Source of the DNA: Collinsella aerofaciens
GTDB taxonomy: Bacteria > Actinomycetota > Coriobacteriia > Coriobacteriales > Coriobacteriaceae
Direction: 5' to 3'
DNA length: 64,000 nucleotides
Assembly (NCBI RefSeq): GCF_020181355.1
Contig: NZ_CP084004.1
Location: 124,001 to 188,000 of the forward strand
Positions 26,551 to 36,397 of the stretch are shown here, piece by piece. The notes below the pieces were generated by a model, which was given only the letters and a program-made list of their open reading frames with translations, searched no databases and had not been told where the DNA came from. The translations under genes were made by a program, and so were the position numbers. Each line of letters starts with the position of its first letter. Position 1 is the first letter of the stretch.

Positions 26551-26670
26551 ATGCGGAGGCGCTCCAAACAAAAGGCCCCGGCTCGCGATAAAGTCGAGGC
26601 CAAAGGCGCAGCATATACAGTTGATGTTGAGCGCGAACAGCCCATCAGCAATGGTCGTCCGCACCCCACC

Positions 26671-29448
26671 CTACCCGCGGTTGCGAACGCGGCTGTACGG
26701 CGTATCCACCATGGGCAGATCCGGACGCAGCTTGCCGTCGAATGCGCGATAGGCGTTCTGTACGGCGGGCGCCGTGGGAATCGTTGCGATCTCACCGATG
26801 CCCTTGCCGCCGTATGCCACGGGCAACAGCTCGTCCTTCTCCACGTAGATGGCGTGGATATTCGGAATCTCGGGCGCACGGAACAGCCCGAGCGTACCGT
26901 ACCTTGCCTGGGGTACGCAGTCCTTGAGCGGCCAGTCCTCGGTAAGCGCATAGCCCATACCCATGAGCACGCCGCCTTCGATCTGACCCTGGATGGAGAT
27001 GGGGTTGACCACCTTGCCGGAATCGTGCGCGGCATAGACCTCGCTCACGCGGCCGTCATCATCCAGAATGACCACATGCGTGGCAAACCCGTAGCAGATG
27101 TGGCTCTTGGGGTTGGGAACGTCGGCGCCCAGCTTGTCGGTCGGCTCCAGGTACACGTAGCCAAACTCGCATCCCTCGAGCGCCTTGATGGCAGCCGCGG
27201 GATCCTGAGGATGCATACCTTGGCCGGCGACGAGCTCCTGCGTGCGCAGCTGATAAGCGCGACCGTCGTCGTACTCAATCTTGACGCCGTCGCCATGCGC
27301 GCTCACGGGAGTATCGGGTGCGGGCTTGCCGGCCTCGATGTCAAGCATGGCATCGCGCAGCAGGAAGGCGGCACCGCGCACGGCCTCGCCGGTCACGACC
27401 GTCTGACGCGAGCCAGACGTGGTGCCGGAGTCGGGAGCGTTCTCGGTGGAGCACTCGCCATTGGCAATGCAGCTCAGCGGCAGACCGCAGGCCTCGGCAA
27501 CGTCCTGCAAAAAGACCGTGTTGCAGCCCTGGCCGATGTCGGACGTGGCGGCGTAGACCACGGCGCGGCCATCCTCGACGCGGATCTTGCAGCGGCCGGC
27601 ATCGGGCAGGCCCACGCCCACGCCGGCGTTCTTCATGGCGCAGGCGATACCGGCGTGTCCGGGATGCGCGTAGTAGGCATCCTTGACCTCGAGCAGCGTC
27701 TCCTTCAGTGCCGTGGAGCAATCGGCAATCTGGCCGTTGGGCAAAACCTCGCCCGGCTCGATGGCGTTACGGTAGCGGATCTCCCACGGATCCAGGCCGA
27801 CCTTCTCGGCCAGCAGGTCGATCAGGCTCTCGAGCGCAAACTCGGACTGGCAAACGCCAAAGCCGCGGTACGCACCGGCGGGCGGGTTGTTGGTGTAGTA
27901 GCCAAAGCCGCGAATGTCGGTGTTCTGGTACTTGTAGGGGCCGACGGCATGCGTACAGGCGCGCTCGAGCACCGGGCCGCACAGCGACGCGTAGGCGCCG
28001 GTATCAAAGTTGATCTCGCAATCCAGGCCGGTAAAGTTGCCCTCGGCGTCGCAGCCCAGTGTAAAGGTGCCGTCCATGGCGTGACGCTTGGGATGGAAAG
28101 CGAGCGACTCGGCACGCGTGAGCTTACACTTCACAGGACGCTGGAACTTATATGCGGCGAGCGCGGCCAAGTGCTGGATGGACACGTCCTCCTTGCCGCC
28201 AAAGCCGCCACCCACGAGCATGGTCTCGACGACCACGCGCTCGGGCTCGCTATCCCAGCCAAACATGTGAGCGCACTCTTTGCGCGTGTCGTAGGCGCCC
28301 TGGTCGGTCGACTGCACCTTGACGCCATTCTTGTACGGGAAGGCAACGGCGCACTCGGGCTCCAAGAAGGCATGCTCGGTAAAGGGCGTGGTAAAGCGCT
28401 GCGTCACGGTAAACGCGCTCTCTGCCAGCGCCTTGGCGGCGTCACCGCGCGTCACGTGACGGCTCTGGCACACGTTGTCCTTGAGCTCCACCGTGTTGCC
28501 AAAGGCAAAGAAGCTGTCGTGCAGGCGCGGGGCGTCGGCAGACCTGGCCTCGGCGATGTTGCGCACGGGCTCCAGCGGCTCGTAATCGATCTTTACGAGC
28601 TTCTTGGCCTTCTCGAGCGTCGCCTCGTCCTCGGCAACCACCAGCACGATGGCATCGCCCACGCAGCGGGTGATGTCGCCCTGGGCGATCATGACGTCCC
28701 AGTCCTGGATAAGGTGGCCGACCTGGTTGACCGGCACGTCCTCGGCGCGCAGGATGCCCACCACACCGGGCAGGGCCTCGGCCTTGGAGGTGTCGATGGA
28801 GAGCACACGGGCGCGCGGGTACTTGGAGCGCACGGCGCTGGCATAGGTCAGACCCGGCTGATCGAGCTCGTCGATGTCGTCGGGATACTTGCCCTCGCCG
28901 AGCACCTTCTTACGCACGTCGATGCGGAAGGCGCGCTTGCCCACGCCGTAGTCGTCGCCGCGCTCCAAATCCTCGTCGATCTGCTTTTCGCCACGGAGCA
29001 CCGCAGCTGCCAGCGAAATGCCCTCGATAATCTTTTTGTAGCCGGTGCAGCGGCAGACATTGCCACGGATGGCGTACTTGATCTGCTCCTCGGTGGGCTC
29101 GGGGTCCTCGGCGATCAGCGCTGCACCCGCCATGACCATGCCGGGGATGCAAAAACCGCACTGCACGGCGCCCACGGCGCCAAAGGCGTACACAAAGGCC
29201 TCGCGCACGTCCTCGGGCAGGCCCTCGACGGTCACGATGTTACGGCCGGCGGCAAGAGCAGTGGTCAGTACGCACGCCTTGACGGCCGCACCGTCCACAT
29301 GGATGGTGCAGGTGCCGCAGGCGCCCTCGGAGCAGCCGTCCTTGGCGGAGTGAATGTGCAGGTCGTCGCGCAGATAGCGCAGCAGTGGTTTATTCTCCGT
29401 CGTCGTGTGCTCGACACCGTTAACGGTAAAAGTGAATTCCTGTGCCAT
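26671..29448 (-). CDS. xdhD: Selenium-dependent xanthine dehydrogenase-like molybdenum hydroxylase XdhD
   Basis: Catalytic enzyme of purine hydroxylation. The 925-residue protein fuses an N-terminal 2Fe-2S part (CSEGACGTC about residues 39-47; CGFC and CRCTGYKKI about 103-140) to the two molybdopterin-binding domains (VGGGFGGKE, PPAGAYRGFGVCQSE, GKGIGEIATIP with the active-site glutamate). This matches the selenium-dependent XDH/XdhD branch. It has no FAD domain, and no separate FAD subunit gene is nearby; the polyferredoxin and YgfK just upstream may carry electrons. The maturation genes lie in the other block at 5-10 kb. Confidence 0.92.
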   Translation of the reverse strand: MAQEFTFTVNGVEHTTTENKPLLRYLRDDLHIHSAKDGCSEGACGTCTIHVDGAAVKACVLTTALAAGRNIVTVEGLPEDVREAFVYAFGAVGAVQCGFCIPGMVMAGAALIAEDPEPTEEQIKYAIRGNVCRCTGYKKIIEGISLAAAVLRGEKQIDEDLERGDDYGVGKRAFRIDVRKKVLGEGKYPDDIDELDQPGLTYASAVRSKYPRARVLSIDTSKAEALPGVVGILRAEDVPVNQVGHLIQDWDVMIAQGDITRCVGDAIVLVVAEDEATLEKAKKLVKIDYEPLEPVRNIAEARSADAPRLHDSFFAFGNTVELKDNVCQSRHVTRGDAAKALAESAFTVTQRFTTPFTEHAFLEPECAVAFPYKNGVKVQSTDQGAYDTRKECAHMFGWDSEPERVVVETMLVGGGFGGKEDVSIQHLAALAAYKFQRPVKCKLTRAESLAFHPKRHAMDGTFTLGCDAEGNFTGLDCEINFDTGAYASLCGPVLERACTHAVGPYKYQNTDIRGFGYYTNNPPAGAYRGFGVCQSEFALESLIDLLAEKVGLDPWEIRYRNAIEPGEVLPNGQIADCSTALKETLLEVKDAYYAHPGHAGIACAMKNAGVGVGLPDAGRCKIRVEDGRAVVYAATSDIGQGCNTVFLQDVAEACGLPLSCIANGECSTENAPDSGTTSGSRQTVVTGEAVRGAAFLLRDAMLDIEAGKPAPDTPVSAHGDGVKIEYDDGRAYQLRTQELVAGQGMHPQDPAAAIKALEGCEFGYVYLEPTDKLGADVPNPKSHICYGFATHVVILDDDGRVSEVYAAHDSGKVVNPISIQGQIEGGVLMGMGYALTEDWPLKDCVPQARYGTLGLFRAPEIPNIHAIYVEKDELLPVAYGGKGIGEIATIPTAPAVQNAYRAFDGKLRPDLPMVDTPYSRVRNRG

Positions 29449-29460
29449 GGTGATTCCCTT

Positions 29461-29940
29461 CTACACGCCGGCGGCGATGCCGGTGCGGTCGTGGATGGCG
29501 CCATGCGGGCAGACGACGGCGCACATGCCGCACGACAGGCAGTCCACGCCGTCGATATGGGCGCAGTTGTCCTCGATGCGGATAGCGCCGGCAGGGCACT
29601 TTTTGGCGCACATACCGCAACCGATACAGCTCGTGTCGCAGACCTTGCGCGCAATGGCACCCTTATCGGTGTTGTTGCAGCGCACCAGAATGTTCTGGTA
29701 GCCGGGGACGAAGGCAATCACGCGCTGCGGGCACGCCACGCCGCACAGGCCACAGCCCGTGCACTTGGAGCGGTCCACGCGGGCGATGCCATCGACCAGC
29801 GCAATGGCGCCGTGGGGGCAGGCCGTGACGCAGGCGCCACAGCCAATGCAGCCTTCGCTGCAGCGGGCATCGCCGCCTGCGGAGGCGCAACCGCTTCCGC
29901 AGGCAACGTAGGCCACGTTATGTTGAATGGATTTGGCCAT
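29461..29940 (-). CDS. Polyferredoxin with four [4Fe-4S] motifs
   Basis: Electron carrier of 159 residues with four CxxCxxCxxxCP motifs (CIGCGACVTACP, CTGCGLCGVACP, CIGCGMCAKKCP, CLSCGMCAVVCP) plus extra N-terminal cysteines, arranged like the C-terminal part of RnfB. It is 12 nt from both ygfK and xdhD, so all three are one transcript. It probably shuttles electrons between XdhD and YgfK. Confidence 0.88.
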   Translation of the reverse strand: MAKSIQHNVAYVACGSGCASAGGDARCSEGCIGCGACVTACPHGAIALVDGIARVDRSKCTGCGLCGVACPQRVIAFVPGYQNILVRCNNTDKGAIARKVCDTSCIGCGMCAKKCPAGAIRIEDNCAHIDGVDCLSCGMCAVVCPHGAIHDRTGIAAGV

Positions 29941-29951
29941 AAGAGACTCGC

Positions 29952-32951
29952 CTATTTCTTAAGAAGGTACGAATAGTTGTCGCGCACAGCCCTGATGGTC
30001 AGGCGGACGGCCTCGGGAAGACCGGTGTTGACGGCATCGACCGATACGGTGCGGACCGTGCCGGCGACGCGGACCTTAAAGTGGTCCTCGCCCACGGCCA
30101 GGAAGCCCTCGTTCTCGGAGTTCTCCATGTCCTGCTCGCTCCAGAACAGGGTGAGTTTGTCCTTGTAGGGACGACCCTCCTGGTAGGGGCAGAACACGGC
30201 GCAGTTGCCGCACTCGTTGCACATGCCGTCGACATGAACGACCTGATGCTTGGCCAGGCCCGGCACCTTGATGGCAACGTTGGCGCGGTTGGGGCACACG
30301 TCGCAGCAGACCTCGCACACCGAACCGCAGCCCAGGCAGCGGGTCTTGGTGCAGTTGCGCTTGTCGCGGCACAGCGACCCCTTGCGCTCGTAGCAGGTGT
30401 CCTCGCGACCGGCCTGCTCGTTGCAGTCGGCGTACTTGTTAAAGTCCACGCCAGCGATGGCGCGGGCGACTTCGGCGGCGTCGGCAATAGCCTCGACCAC
30501 GGTGGCCGGACCGCGACGACAGTCGCCCGCAGCCCAGACGCCCTCGACACCGGTGGAGGTGGCGGCAAGACGGCCACGACGGTCGTGCTCGACGCCCGCG
30601 GCATCATACAGGCTGGCATCGATACCCTCACCCACGGCGCAGATCACCGTGGTGGCGGGAAGCTCAACGGTCTCGCCCGTGGCAACGGGGCTGCGACGGC
30701 CGCTTGCATCCGGCTCGCCAAGCTCCATAACATCGCAGGTCAGCACGGCGCCGTTGAGTGCCTTGGGAGCCAGCAGCTCGCAGAACTCAACGCCGTCGGC
30801 AAGAGCAAGATCAAGCTCTTCCTCGTCGGCGGGCATCTGCTTCTTGGTGCGGCGATACACCAGGCGCACGTTCTTCACACCAGCCAGGCGCTTGGCCACG
30901 CGGGCAGCATCCATGGCGGTGTTGCCGGCGCCAATGACTACGACGTCCTCGCCCAGCTCGAGCTTCTCGCCCCTCTTGGCGGCCTCGAGGAACTCCAGCA
31001 CGTCGAGCTCGGCGCCCTCGCCCAAGCCCGCAGAGCCGGGCATCCAGGCACCGGTGGCCACGACAACGTCGGTAAAGCCCTGAGCCTTGAGCTCGCCGAT
31101 GGACTCCACGCGAGCGTTGAGCTGCACCTTGGCGCCAAAGGCCAGGCAGAGCTCGGCATCGTGGGAGATGTCGTCGCTCGCGATACGGAACTCGGGGATC
31201 ACGTGACGGACCACGCCGCCAAGCGAATCGCGGGCCTCGAAGATGGTGACGCGCACGCCGGCGCGCGTCAGGAAGAACGCCGTCGCCAGACCGGCAGGGC
31301 CGCCGCCGATAACGGCAACATTGCGCTCGCTGTCGTTGGCGATGGCCTGGGCGCGCAGCTTGGGCAGCACGGCGGTCATGGCCTCGCGGGCGGCCTTGAG
31401 CTTGCTGGCGCGAATCTGGGCGCCCTCGGGCTCGTAGAACGCACGCTCGCAAGCGCGGCCGCAGGGATGCGGGCAGATGGTGCCGGTAATGAACGGCAGG
31501 GCGTTGCGCTCGATGATGATGTTGAGCGCGTCCTCGTAGCGGCCCTCGTCAACAGCTGCCAGATAGGCGGGAATATCCTGCTGGATGGGGCAGCTCGTGC
31601 GGCACGGCGTGGTAAAGCAGTCGGAAAGCGGGCTCTTGCCGGCGACCTTGCGGTCGGGCAGCGGACGCAGCGGCTTCTTGTAGAGCGGGTTGGTGAGCGA
31701 ATCGGCCTGGATCGCGGCCACGGCGTCGAGCGAGACGCCCGCGAACGGCTTGCCATCCAGATCGGTGAACTCGCCGGCCATCTGGCTAAAGCGCTCGTAG
31801 CCACCGGGCTTGAGCACGTCGGTCGCCAGGGTAACGGGCCAAATGCCGGCATCGTACAGGGCGCGGATGTTGTAGACCGTGGCACCACCGGAGTGGCTGA
31901 TGCGCAGCTTGCCATCGAACTGCTCGGTAATGCGGCGGGCGGCCTCGATGGTCAGCGAGAACAGCGAACGGCCGGACATGTACATCTCGGTAGAGGGCAG
32001 CTCGTTCCTCGTCACGTCGACGGGGAAGGTATTGGTCAGCTTGACGCCAAACTCCAGGCCGCGCTCGGCGCACAGGGCAATCAGGCGCTCGAACATAGGC
32101 ACGGCATCGGCCCACTGCAGGTCCTCGCGGAAGTGCGTGTCATCGAAGACGATGTAATCAAAGCCCAGCTCGTTGAGGCGCTGACGTGCAAACTCATAGC
32201 CCAGCAGCGTGGGGTTGCACTTGATGTAGGTGTTGAGGCCCTTCTCGGTGATCAGATAGGTCGCGATGCGCTCGATCTCGGCCGGCGGGCAGCCGTGCAG
32301 GGTAGACTCGGTGATGGAGTTGGAGACGCGCGCCGGGATGGACTCGACAAACGCGGCGTCAACATGCTCAAACTTGTCCAGGTTGGCGAGCGCCCATGCG
32401 CGGCACTCGTTCCAGACGTCGGAGCCGCTAGCGTCCTTCATGCCCTCAATGTACGCATCGACCTTGGGACTCTTGATGCCCTCGAGGTCATAGCCCACGG
32501 ACATGTTAAAGACAAATCCGTCCGGGCTGCCCAGGCCGTACTCGCGAGCGATGAGGTGGCAGGCAAACCATGCCTTCACGTACTCGGCAAAAGCCTGCGG
32601 AACCTCGAGCTCGGTCGACCACTCGCAGTTGTAGCACTCGTCCTGTGCCACAATGCAGGGCTTGTTCACACACTTGGAGAGCTCCTCGCCGTCCATAACC
32701 TGAACGGTCTTGAGCTCAAAGAAGCGGGAGCCGGCCACATAAGAGGCCACGATGTTCTGGGCAAGCTGCGTGTTGGGGCCGGCGGCCGGGCCAAACGGAG
32801 TCTCGATGCGCTCGTCAAAAATGGGAAGCGCTCCCTCCTGGTTGGCCGTGACCATCTTGCGCACGCCAAAGATGGCGCCCTGAGTCTTGTGCTCCTCGAT
32901 GATCCAGTTCATCAGCTGCGAAAACGGGATCGGCCTCATGATGTCGCTCAT
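29952..32951 (-). CDS. ygfK: YgfK, putative selenate-reductase-like flavin/Fe-S oxidoreductase
   Basis: Product of 999 residues. The N-terminal half has the dihydroorotate-dehydrogenase-like region (IETPFGPAAGPNTQLAQNI). The middle has GltD-like cysteines (CFTTPCRTSCPIQQDIPAYL), followed by FAD (VAVIGGGPAGLATAFFLTRAG) and NAD(P) (VVVIGAGNTAMDAARVAKR) motifs. The C-terminal 4Fe-4S region contains CNECGNCAVFCPYQEGRP. Linked genetically to anaerobic urate degradation in gut bacteria; a reductive role coupled to XdhD is inferred. Start at 32951 follows GAGAGGAG; the longer frame to 33083 is not convincing. Confidence 0.92.
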   Translation of the reverse strand: MSDIMRPIPFSQLMNWIIEEHKTQGAIFGVRKMVTANQEGALPIFDERIETPFGPAAGPNTQLAQNIVASYVAGSRFFELKTVQVMDGEELSKCVNKPCIVAQDECYNCEWSTELEVPQAFAEYVKAWFACHLIAREYGLGSPDGFVFNMSVGYDLEGIKSPKVDAYIEGMKDASGSDVWNECRAWALANLDKFEHVDAAFVESIPARVSNSITESTLHGCPPAEIERIATYLITEKGLNTYIKCNPTLLGYEFARQRLNELGFDYIVFDDTHFREDLQWADAVPMFERLIALCAERGLEFGVKLTNTFPVDVTRNELPSTEMYMSGRSLFSLTIEAARRITEQFDGKLRISHSGGATVYNIRALYDAGIWPVTLATDVLKPGGYERFSQMAGEFTDLDGKPFAGVSLDAVAAIQADSLTNPLYKKPLRPLPDRKVAGKSPLSDCFTTPCRTSCPIQQDIPAYLAAVDEGRYEDALNIIIERNALPFITGTICPHPCGRACERAFYEPEGAQIRASKLKAAREAMTAVLPKLRAQAIANDSERNVAVIGGGPAGLATAFFLTRAGVRVTIFEARDSLGGVVRHVIPEFRIASDDISHDAELCLAFGAKVQLNARVESIGELKAQGFTDVVVATGAWMPGSAGLGEGAELDVLEFLEAAKRGEKLELGEDVVVIGAGNTAMDAARVAKRLAGVKNVRLVYRRTKKQMPADEEELDLALADGVEFCELLAPKALNGAVLTCDVMELGEPDASGRRSPVATGETVELPATTVICAVGEGIDASLYDAAGVEHDRRGRLAATSTGVEGVWAAGDCRRGPATVVEAIADAAEVARAIAGVDFNKYADCNEQAGREDTCYERKGSLCRDKRNCTKTRCLGCGSVCEVCCDVCPNRANVAIKVPGLAKHQVVHVDGMCNECGNCAVFCPYQEGRPYKDKLTLFWSEQDMENSENEGFLAVGEDHFKVRVAGTVRTVSVDAVNTGLPEAVRLTIRAVRDNYSYLLKK

Positions 32952-33100
32952 AATGAGCTCCTCTCTGTAACGCCCGGCGAGACCGCGCGGCGGGCGCAAA
33001 TACGGTGTAGCGCTAGCACAGCGCCGGCGACCCCGCGGAGGCCGCCTATACGTGCGTCGGATGCGGCGAAACATCCGACGCACGCGAATCTACTTGTGAA

Positions 33101-34456
33101 TTAGTAGGCGCGATCGTTGAGCGTGCTCCAGAGCTTCTTGGACTCAGCCATGGTCCACGCGTTGATCTTGTCCTCATCAATGCCAACGAACTCGCGATCC
33201 TTGTACAGGACGCGGCCGTTGATGATGGTGGTGCGGCAGTTTTTGCCCATCATGCCAAAGAGCATGTGGCCGTCGATGTTCTCCTCGCTCAGCGGCGTAA
33301 AGGGCTTGTAGTCCATAACGATAACGTCGGCGGCAGCGCCGGCCTCGAGCACACCAAGCTTGCGATCGAAGTACTTGCTCGCCATCTTGGCGTTGTTCTC
33401 AAACAGCATAGTCATGGCCTCGCACCAGCCCACGTTGGGCATGGCAGCGTTGTGGCGCTGAATGATCAGGAAGACCTTAAGGCTCTCGAGCATATCGTGG
33501 GTGTAGGCGTCGGTACCCATGCACACGGGGATGCCGCGGCGGAAGAACTCGAGCACGGGGGCGCAGCCCACGGCGTTGCCCATATTGGATTCGGGGTTGT
33601 TGACCAGCCAGGTGCCGGACTCCTTGACGATATCCATCTCGGCAGGCGTCACGTGGATGCAGTGGCCCAGCATGGTGTCGGGACCAAGCAGGTTGTGCTG
33701 CAGCAGGCGCTCGACGGGGCTGATGCCACCGCGGTTGAGGCGGGAGTCCCACACGTCATTCATGCCCTCGCACACATGGATGTGGAAGCCGGTCAGGCCG
33801 TTGTTGGCCTCGGCCATCTTGTCCATGGTCTCGTCCGACAGCGTAAAGGTGGCATGCCCGCCAAACATGGCAGCGATCATGTGGTTGTCGTTATCGCGAC
33901 GCTCCTTGGCGGCCCACTGGGCAAATTCGGCGTTCTCGGCAATGGCCTGGTCGCATTTTTCCTGGCCACGGCGATCGGAAACCTCGTAGCACAGGCACGA
34001 ACGCATGCCCAGCTCCTGAGCTGCATCCTTAATGGTAAAGAGGCTTCCCGGGATCTCGCAGAAGCTCGCATGGTGATCGAAGATCGTGGTGACGCCGTCG
34101 CGGATGGAGTCCAAAATCGTAGCATAGGCGCTGGCCTTGGTGCCGTCGAGCGTCAGGTTGTCGTCGATCTTCCACCACTGCTGCTCGAGATTCTCCAAGA
34201 AGTTGGTGGGGTTGCAGCCCTTAATGGCAAGGCCGCGGGCCAGACCCGAGTAGATGTGGGTGTGGCAGTTGATAAGTCCGGGCATGATGAGGTTGCCCTG
34301 GGCATCGACGTACTCGGCATCCGGGTACTTGGCCTTGAGCTCGCGCTCGGGGCCCACTTCGACGATCGTATCTCCGTCAATGGCGACCGCACCGTTTGGA
34401 ATAAACGGGGTCTGAGCGTTGCGGGTAAAGATGGAACCGTTAGCGACCAGAAGCAT
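33101..34456 (-). CDS. ssnA: SsnA-type aminohydrolase
   Basis: Metal-dependent hydrolase of the guanine deaminase/chlorohydrolase superfamily. The 451 residues show GLINCHTHIYSGLARG, FHIHVCEG, HCIHVTP and the metal aspartate in MGTDAYTHD. SsnA is part of the conserved purine-degradation set. Start at 34456 is preceded by AAGGGAG. Expected to deaminate or open a purine intermediate. The 149 nt to ygfK hold no gene. Confidence 0.9.
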   Translation of the reverse strand: MLLVANGSIFTRNAQTPFIPNGAVAIDGDTIVEVGPERELKAKYPDAEYVDAQGNLIMPGLINCHTHIYSGLARGLAIKGCNPTNFLENLEQQWWKIDDNLTLDGTKASAYATILDSIRDGVTTIFDHHASFCEIPGSLFTIKDAAQELGMRSCLCYEVSDRRGQEKCDQAIAENAEFAQWAAKERRDNDNHMIAAMFGGHATFTLSDETMDKMAEANNGLTGFHIHVCEGMNDVWDSRLNRGGISPVERLLQHNLLGPDTMLGHCIHVTPAEMDIVKESGTWLVNNPESNMGNAVGCAPVLEFFRRGIPVCMGTDAYTHDMLESLKVFLIIQRHNAAMPNVGWCEAMTMLFENNAKMASKYFDRKLGVLEAGAAADVIVMDYKPFTPLSEENIDGHMLFGMMGKNCRTTIINGRVLYKDREFVGIDEDKINAWTMAESKKLWSTLNDRAY

Positions 34457-34651
34457 GGATGCTCCCTTCAACATCAGAGGCGGGGTTTGACACCTCTGAC
34501 ATGGCGGAGTGCGAAGCGCCGGCCTACACCGGAAACGGGCCCTCTCCCGTCAACGCTTCACCAAAGGGACAAACCCTTTGAAGTGCGGCTTGGTACCGCA
34601 TGGCGTCGGCGGACGAGGCGATGCGTCCGCCGACGAATAGCACCGAATTGG

Positions 34652-36046
34652 TTACTTCTTGCTCTCGGGCAAGACCAGATCCACGGCAGCGTCCTTGGCA
34701 GCATCGATGTGCTGAGCCACGACCGGCGTCTGCGGAAGGATCAGGTTAAGGACAATGGCCATGATGGCGGTGGGGGTTACGGCATTGGAGCCGATGACGG
34801 TGGACACCCAGGCGGGCATACCCTCGCCGGCAAGGCAACCGCTGGCCATCCAGATACCCAGGCCAAAGACGACGGAGGTGCCGACGATGGTGGTGGTGCG
34901 CTGCGTGAGGCCCTCGCGGGTGAACATGCGCACGCCGTTCATGGTGATGGTGCCAAAGACGCCGACGGTCGCGCCGCCGATGACGGGCTGCGGGATAGCG
35001 GAAAGGACGGCAGAGAGCTGCGGGAACAGACCGGCGATGGCAAAGACGGCCGCAATGATCACAAAGACCCACTTGTTGACGACCTTGTTGGAGCAGATGA
35101 TGCCCACGTTCTGGCCAAGGGCGCTGGTGGGAAGACCGCCCAGCAGACCGCCGACCATAGAGGTGAGGCCCTGGGACACGATAGCGCCGGAGAGCTCGCG
35201 CTCGGTGGGCATACGGTCGATGGAGCCCAGGCAGGCGGCGGAGACGTCACCGATAACTTGGATGGCAACCATGGGGAACACGACGGCGAGGGTAATGCAG
35301 ACCTCGGGATCAAACTTGAGCGCGTAGGGCATGAGCTTGGGAAGAGCGAAGACCTGAGCGGTGGCGACGCTGGAGAAGTCGATCATGCCAAAGGGGATGG
35401 AGACGATCATGCCAACGATCATGCCAAAGAACACGGATCCCAGCTTGAGCGTGCCCTTGCCAAAGTTGGCGAGCGCAAAGACCACGGCGAAGGTGATAAG
35501 AGCGACGCACCAGGCCTGCGGGGTGCCCCACAGCGGCGTACCCATACCGCCGGCCATATACTTGACGGCCGTGGGATACAGCGAAACGCCGATGGAGAAG
35601 ATGACCGTACCGGTCACGACGGGCGGGAACAGCCACTTGATCTTGCTGTAGGCCAGACCAAAGAGGACCGCGACGGCGCCGCCGACGATCTCGCCACCCA
35701 GCAGCGCACCAAAGCTAAAGCCCGAGGCACCCATGGCCTGCAGGGCCGGCAGGAACGCGAACGAAACGCCCATGACGATGGGCAGGCCGCCGCCGATGCG
35801 ACGGAAGGGAGCGAAGGCCTGAAGGGCCGTGTCGATCGCCGAAAGAATGAGCGCGACCTGGATGATGTCGGTACTCTGCTGGCTATTAAAGCCGTAGACG
35901 CCGGCCATGATGACCGCCGGGGTAATGATGCCGGCAAACGATGCCAGTACGTGCTGAAGGGCACACGGGATCATTTCCTTAACGGGAGGCATGCCTTCGC
36001 GAGTGAACAGGGCTTCAGTACCGTTCGTAACCGTCTCCTGGGTCAT
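34652..36046 (-). CDS. NCS2-family xanthine/urate permease
   Basis: Cytoplasmic membrane transporter of 464 residues with about 12-14 hydrophobic segments. Family features include AIQVIGDVSAACLGS (substrate-binding acidic residue region) and the signature ALGQNVGIICSNKV. It belongs with xanthine and urate symporters rather than uracil carriers by context. It is the first gene transcribed from the right purine block and would supply substrate to XdhD. A YheO-type regulator is divergent from it. Confidence 0.88.
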   Translation of the reverse strand: MTQETVTNGTEALFTREGMPPVKEMIPCALQHVLASFAGIITPAVIMAGVYGFNSQQSTDIIQVALILSAIDTALQAFAPFRRIGGGLPIVMGVSFAFLPALQAMGASGFSFGALLGGEIVGGAVAVLFGLAYSKIKWLFPPVVTGTVIFSIGVSLYPTAVKYMAGGMGTPLWGTPQAWCVALITFAVVFALANFGKGTLKLGSVFFGMIVGMIVSIPFGMIDFSSVATAQVFALPKLMPYALKFDPEVCITLAVVFPMVAIQVIGDVSAACLGSIDRMPTERELSGAIVSQGLTSMVGGLLGGLPTSALGQNVGIICSNKVVNKWVFVIIAAVFAIAGLFPQLSAVLSAIPQPVIGGATVGVFGTITMNGVRMFTREGLTQRTTTIVGTSVVFGLGIWMASGCLAGEGMPAWVSTVIGSNAVTPTAIMAIVLNLILPQTPVVAQHIDAAKDAAVDLVLPESKK

Positions 36047-36144
36047 TTGACCACCAATCCTCGAAGTAGTTGTTTTCGCATCTGACGCTCTATTGTGACG
36101 CAGTGCGGGGTTGAGGTTGTGCCTTCATTGCATATCGTATTAAA

Positions 36145-36161
36145 GATGATTCTCATTCTCA
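36145..36161. promoter_or_regulatory. Fur-box-like sequence upstream of the permease
   Basis: GATGATTCTCATTCTCA shares the TGATTCTCATT core with the classic Fur consensus. It lies about 100 nt upstream of the permease start in the 351-nt gap 36047-36397, which is otherwise AT-rich, without a gene, and must carry the divergent promoters. Iron control of a molybdenum/iron-sulfur enzyme set is imaginable but unproven. Confidence 0.3.
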
Positions 36162-36397
36162 ATAATAATTTTTTGTTATCAGACTATTCTTCAGCTGAAA
36201 TTACGCATTTCCGCAGGTCAGGAAAGTGTCTGGTCAAAATAACATCTAACATTTCTTTTGGTCAACCGTTTACCGCTAAATTCCTACCGTTCGTCTGCAT
36301 TACGCAATGTACCTGCGGATATACGAGATGATGGGCAGCGTGTTACCATGATAAAAAATTGTTATGAACACTTCGATAGAACCCAAAGGAGTTGCCC

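Noticed and set aside
26551-29976. 1141-codon plus-strand open frame opposite xdhD
   Set aside because: Antisense of xdhD and the polyferredoxin; low-complexity composition and no domain recognised.
30081-33104. Very long plus-strand open frame opposite ygfK
   Set aside because: It is the antisense shadow of a high-G+C gene with clear FAD, NAD(P) and Fe-S motifs on the minus strand.
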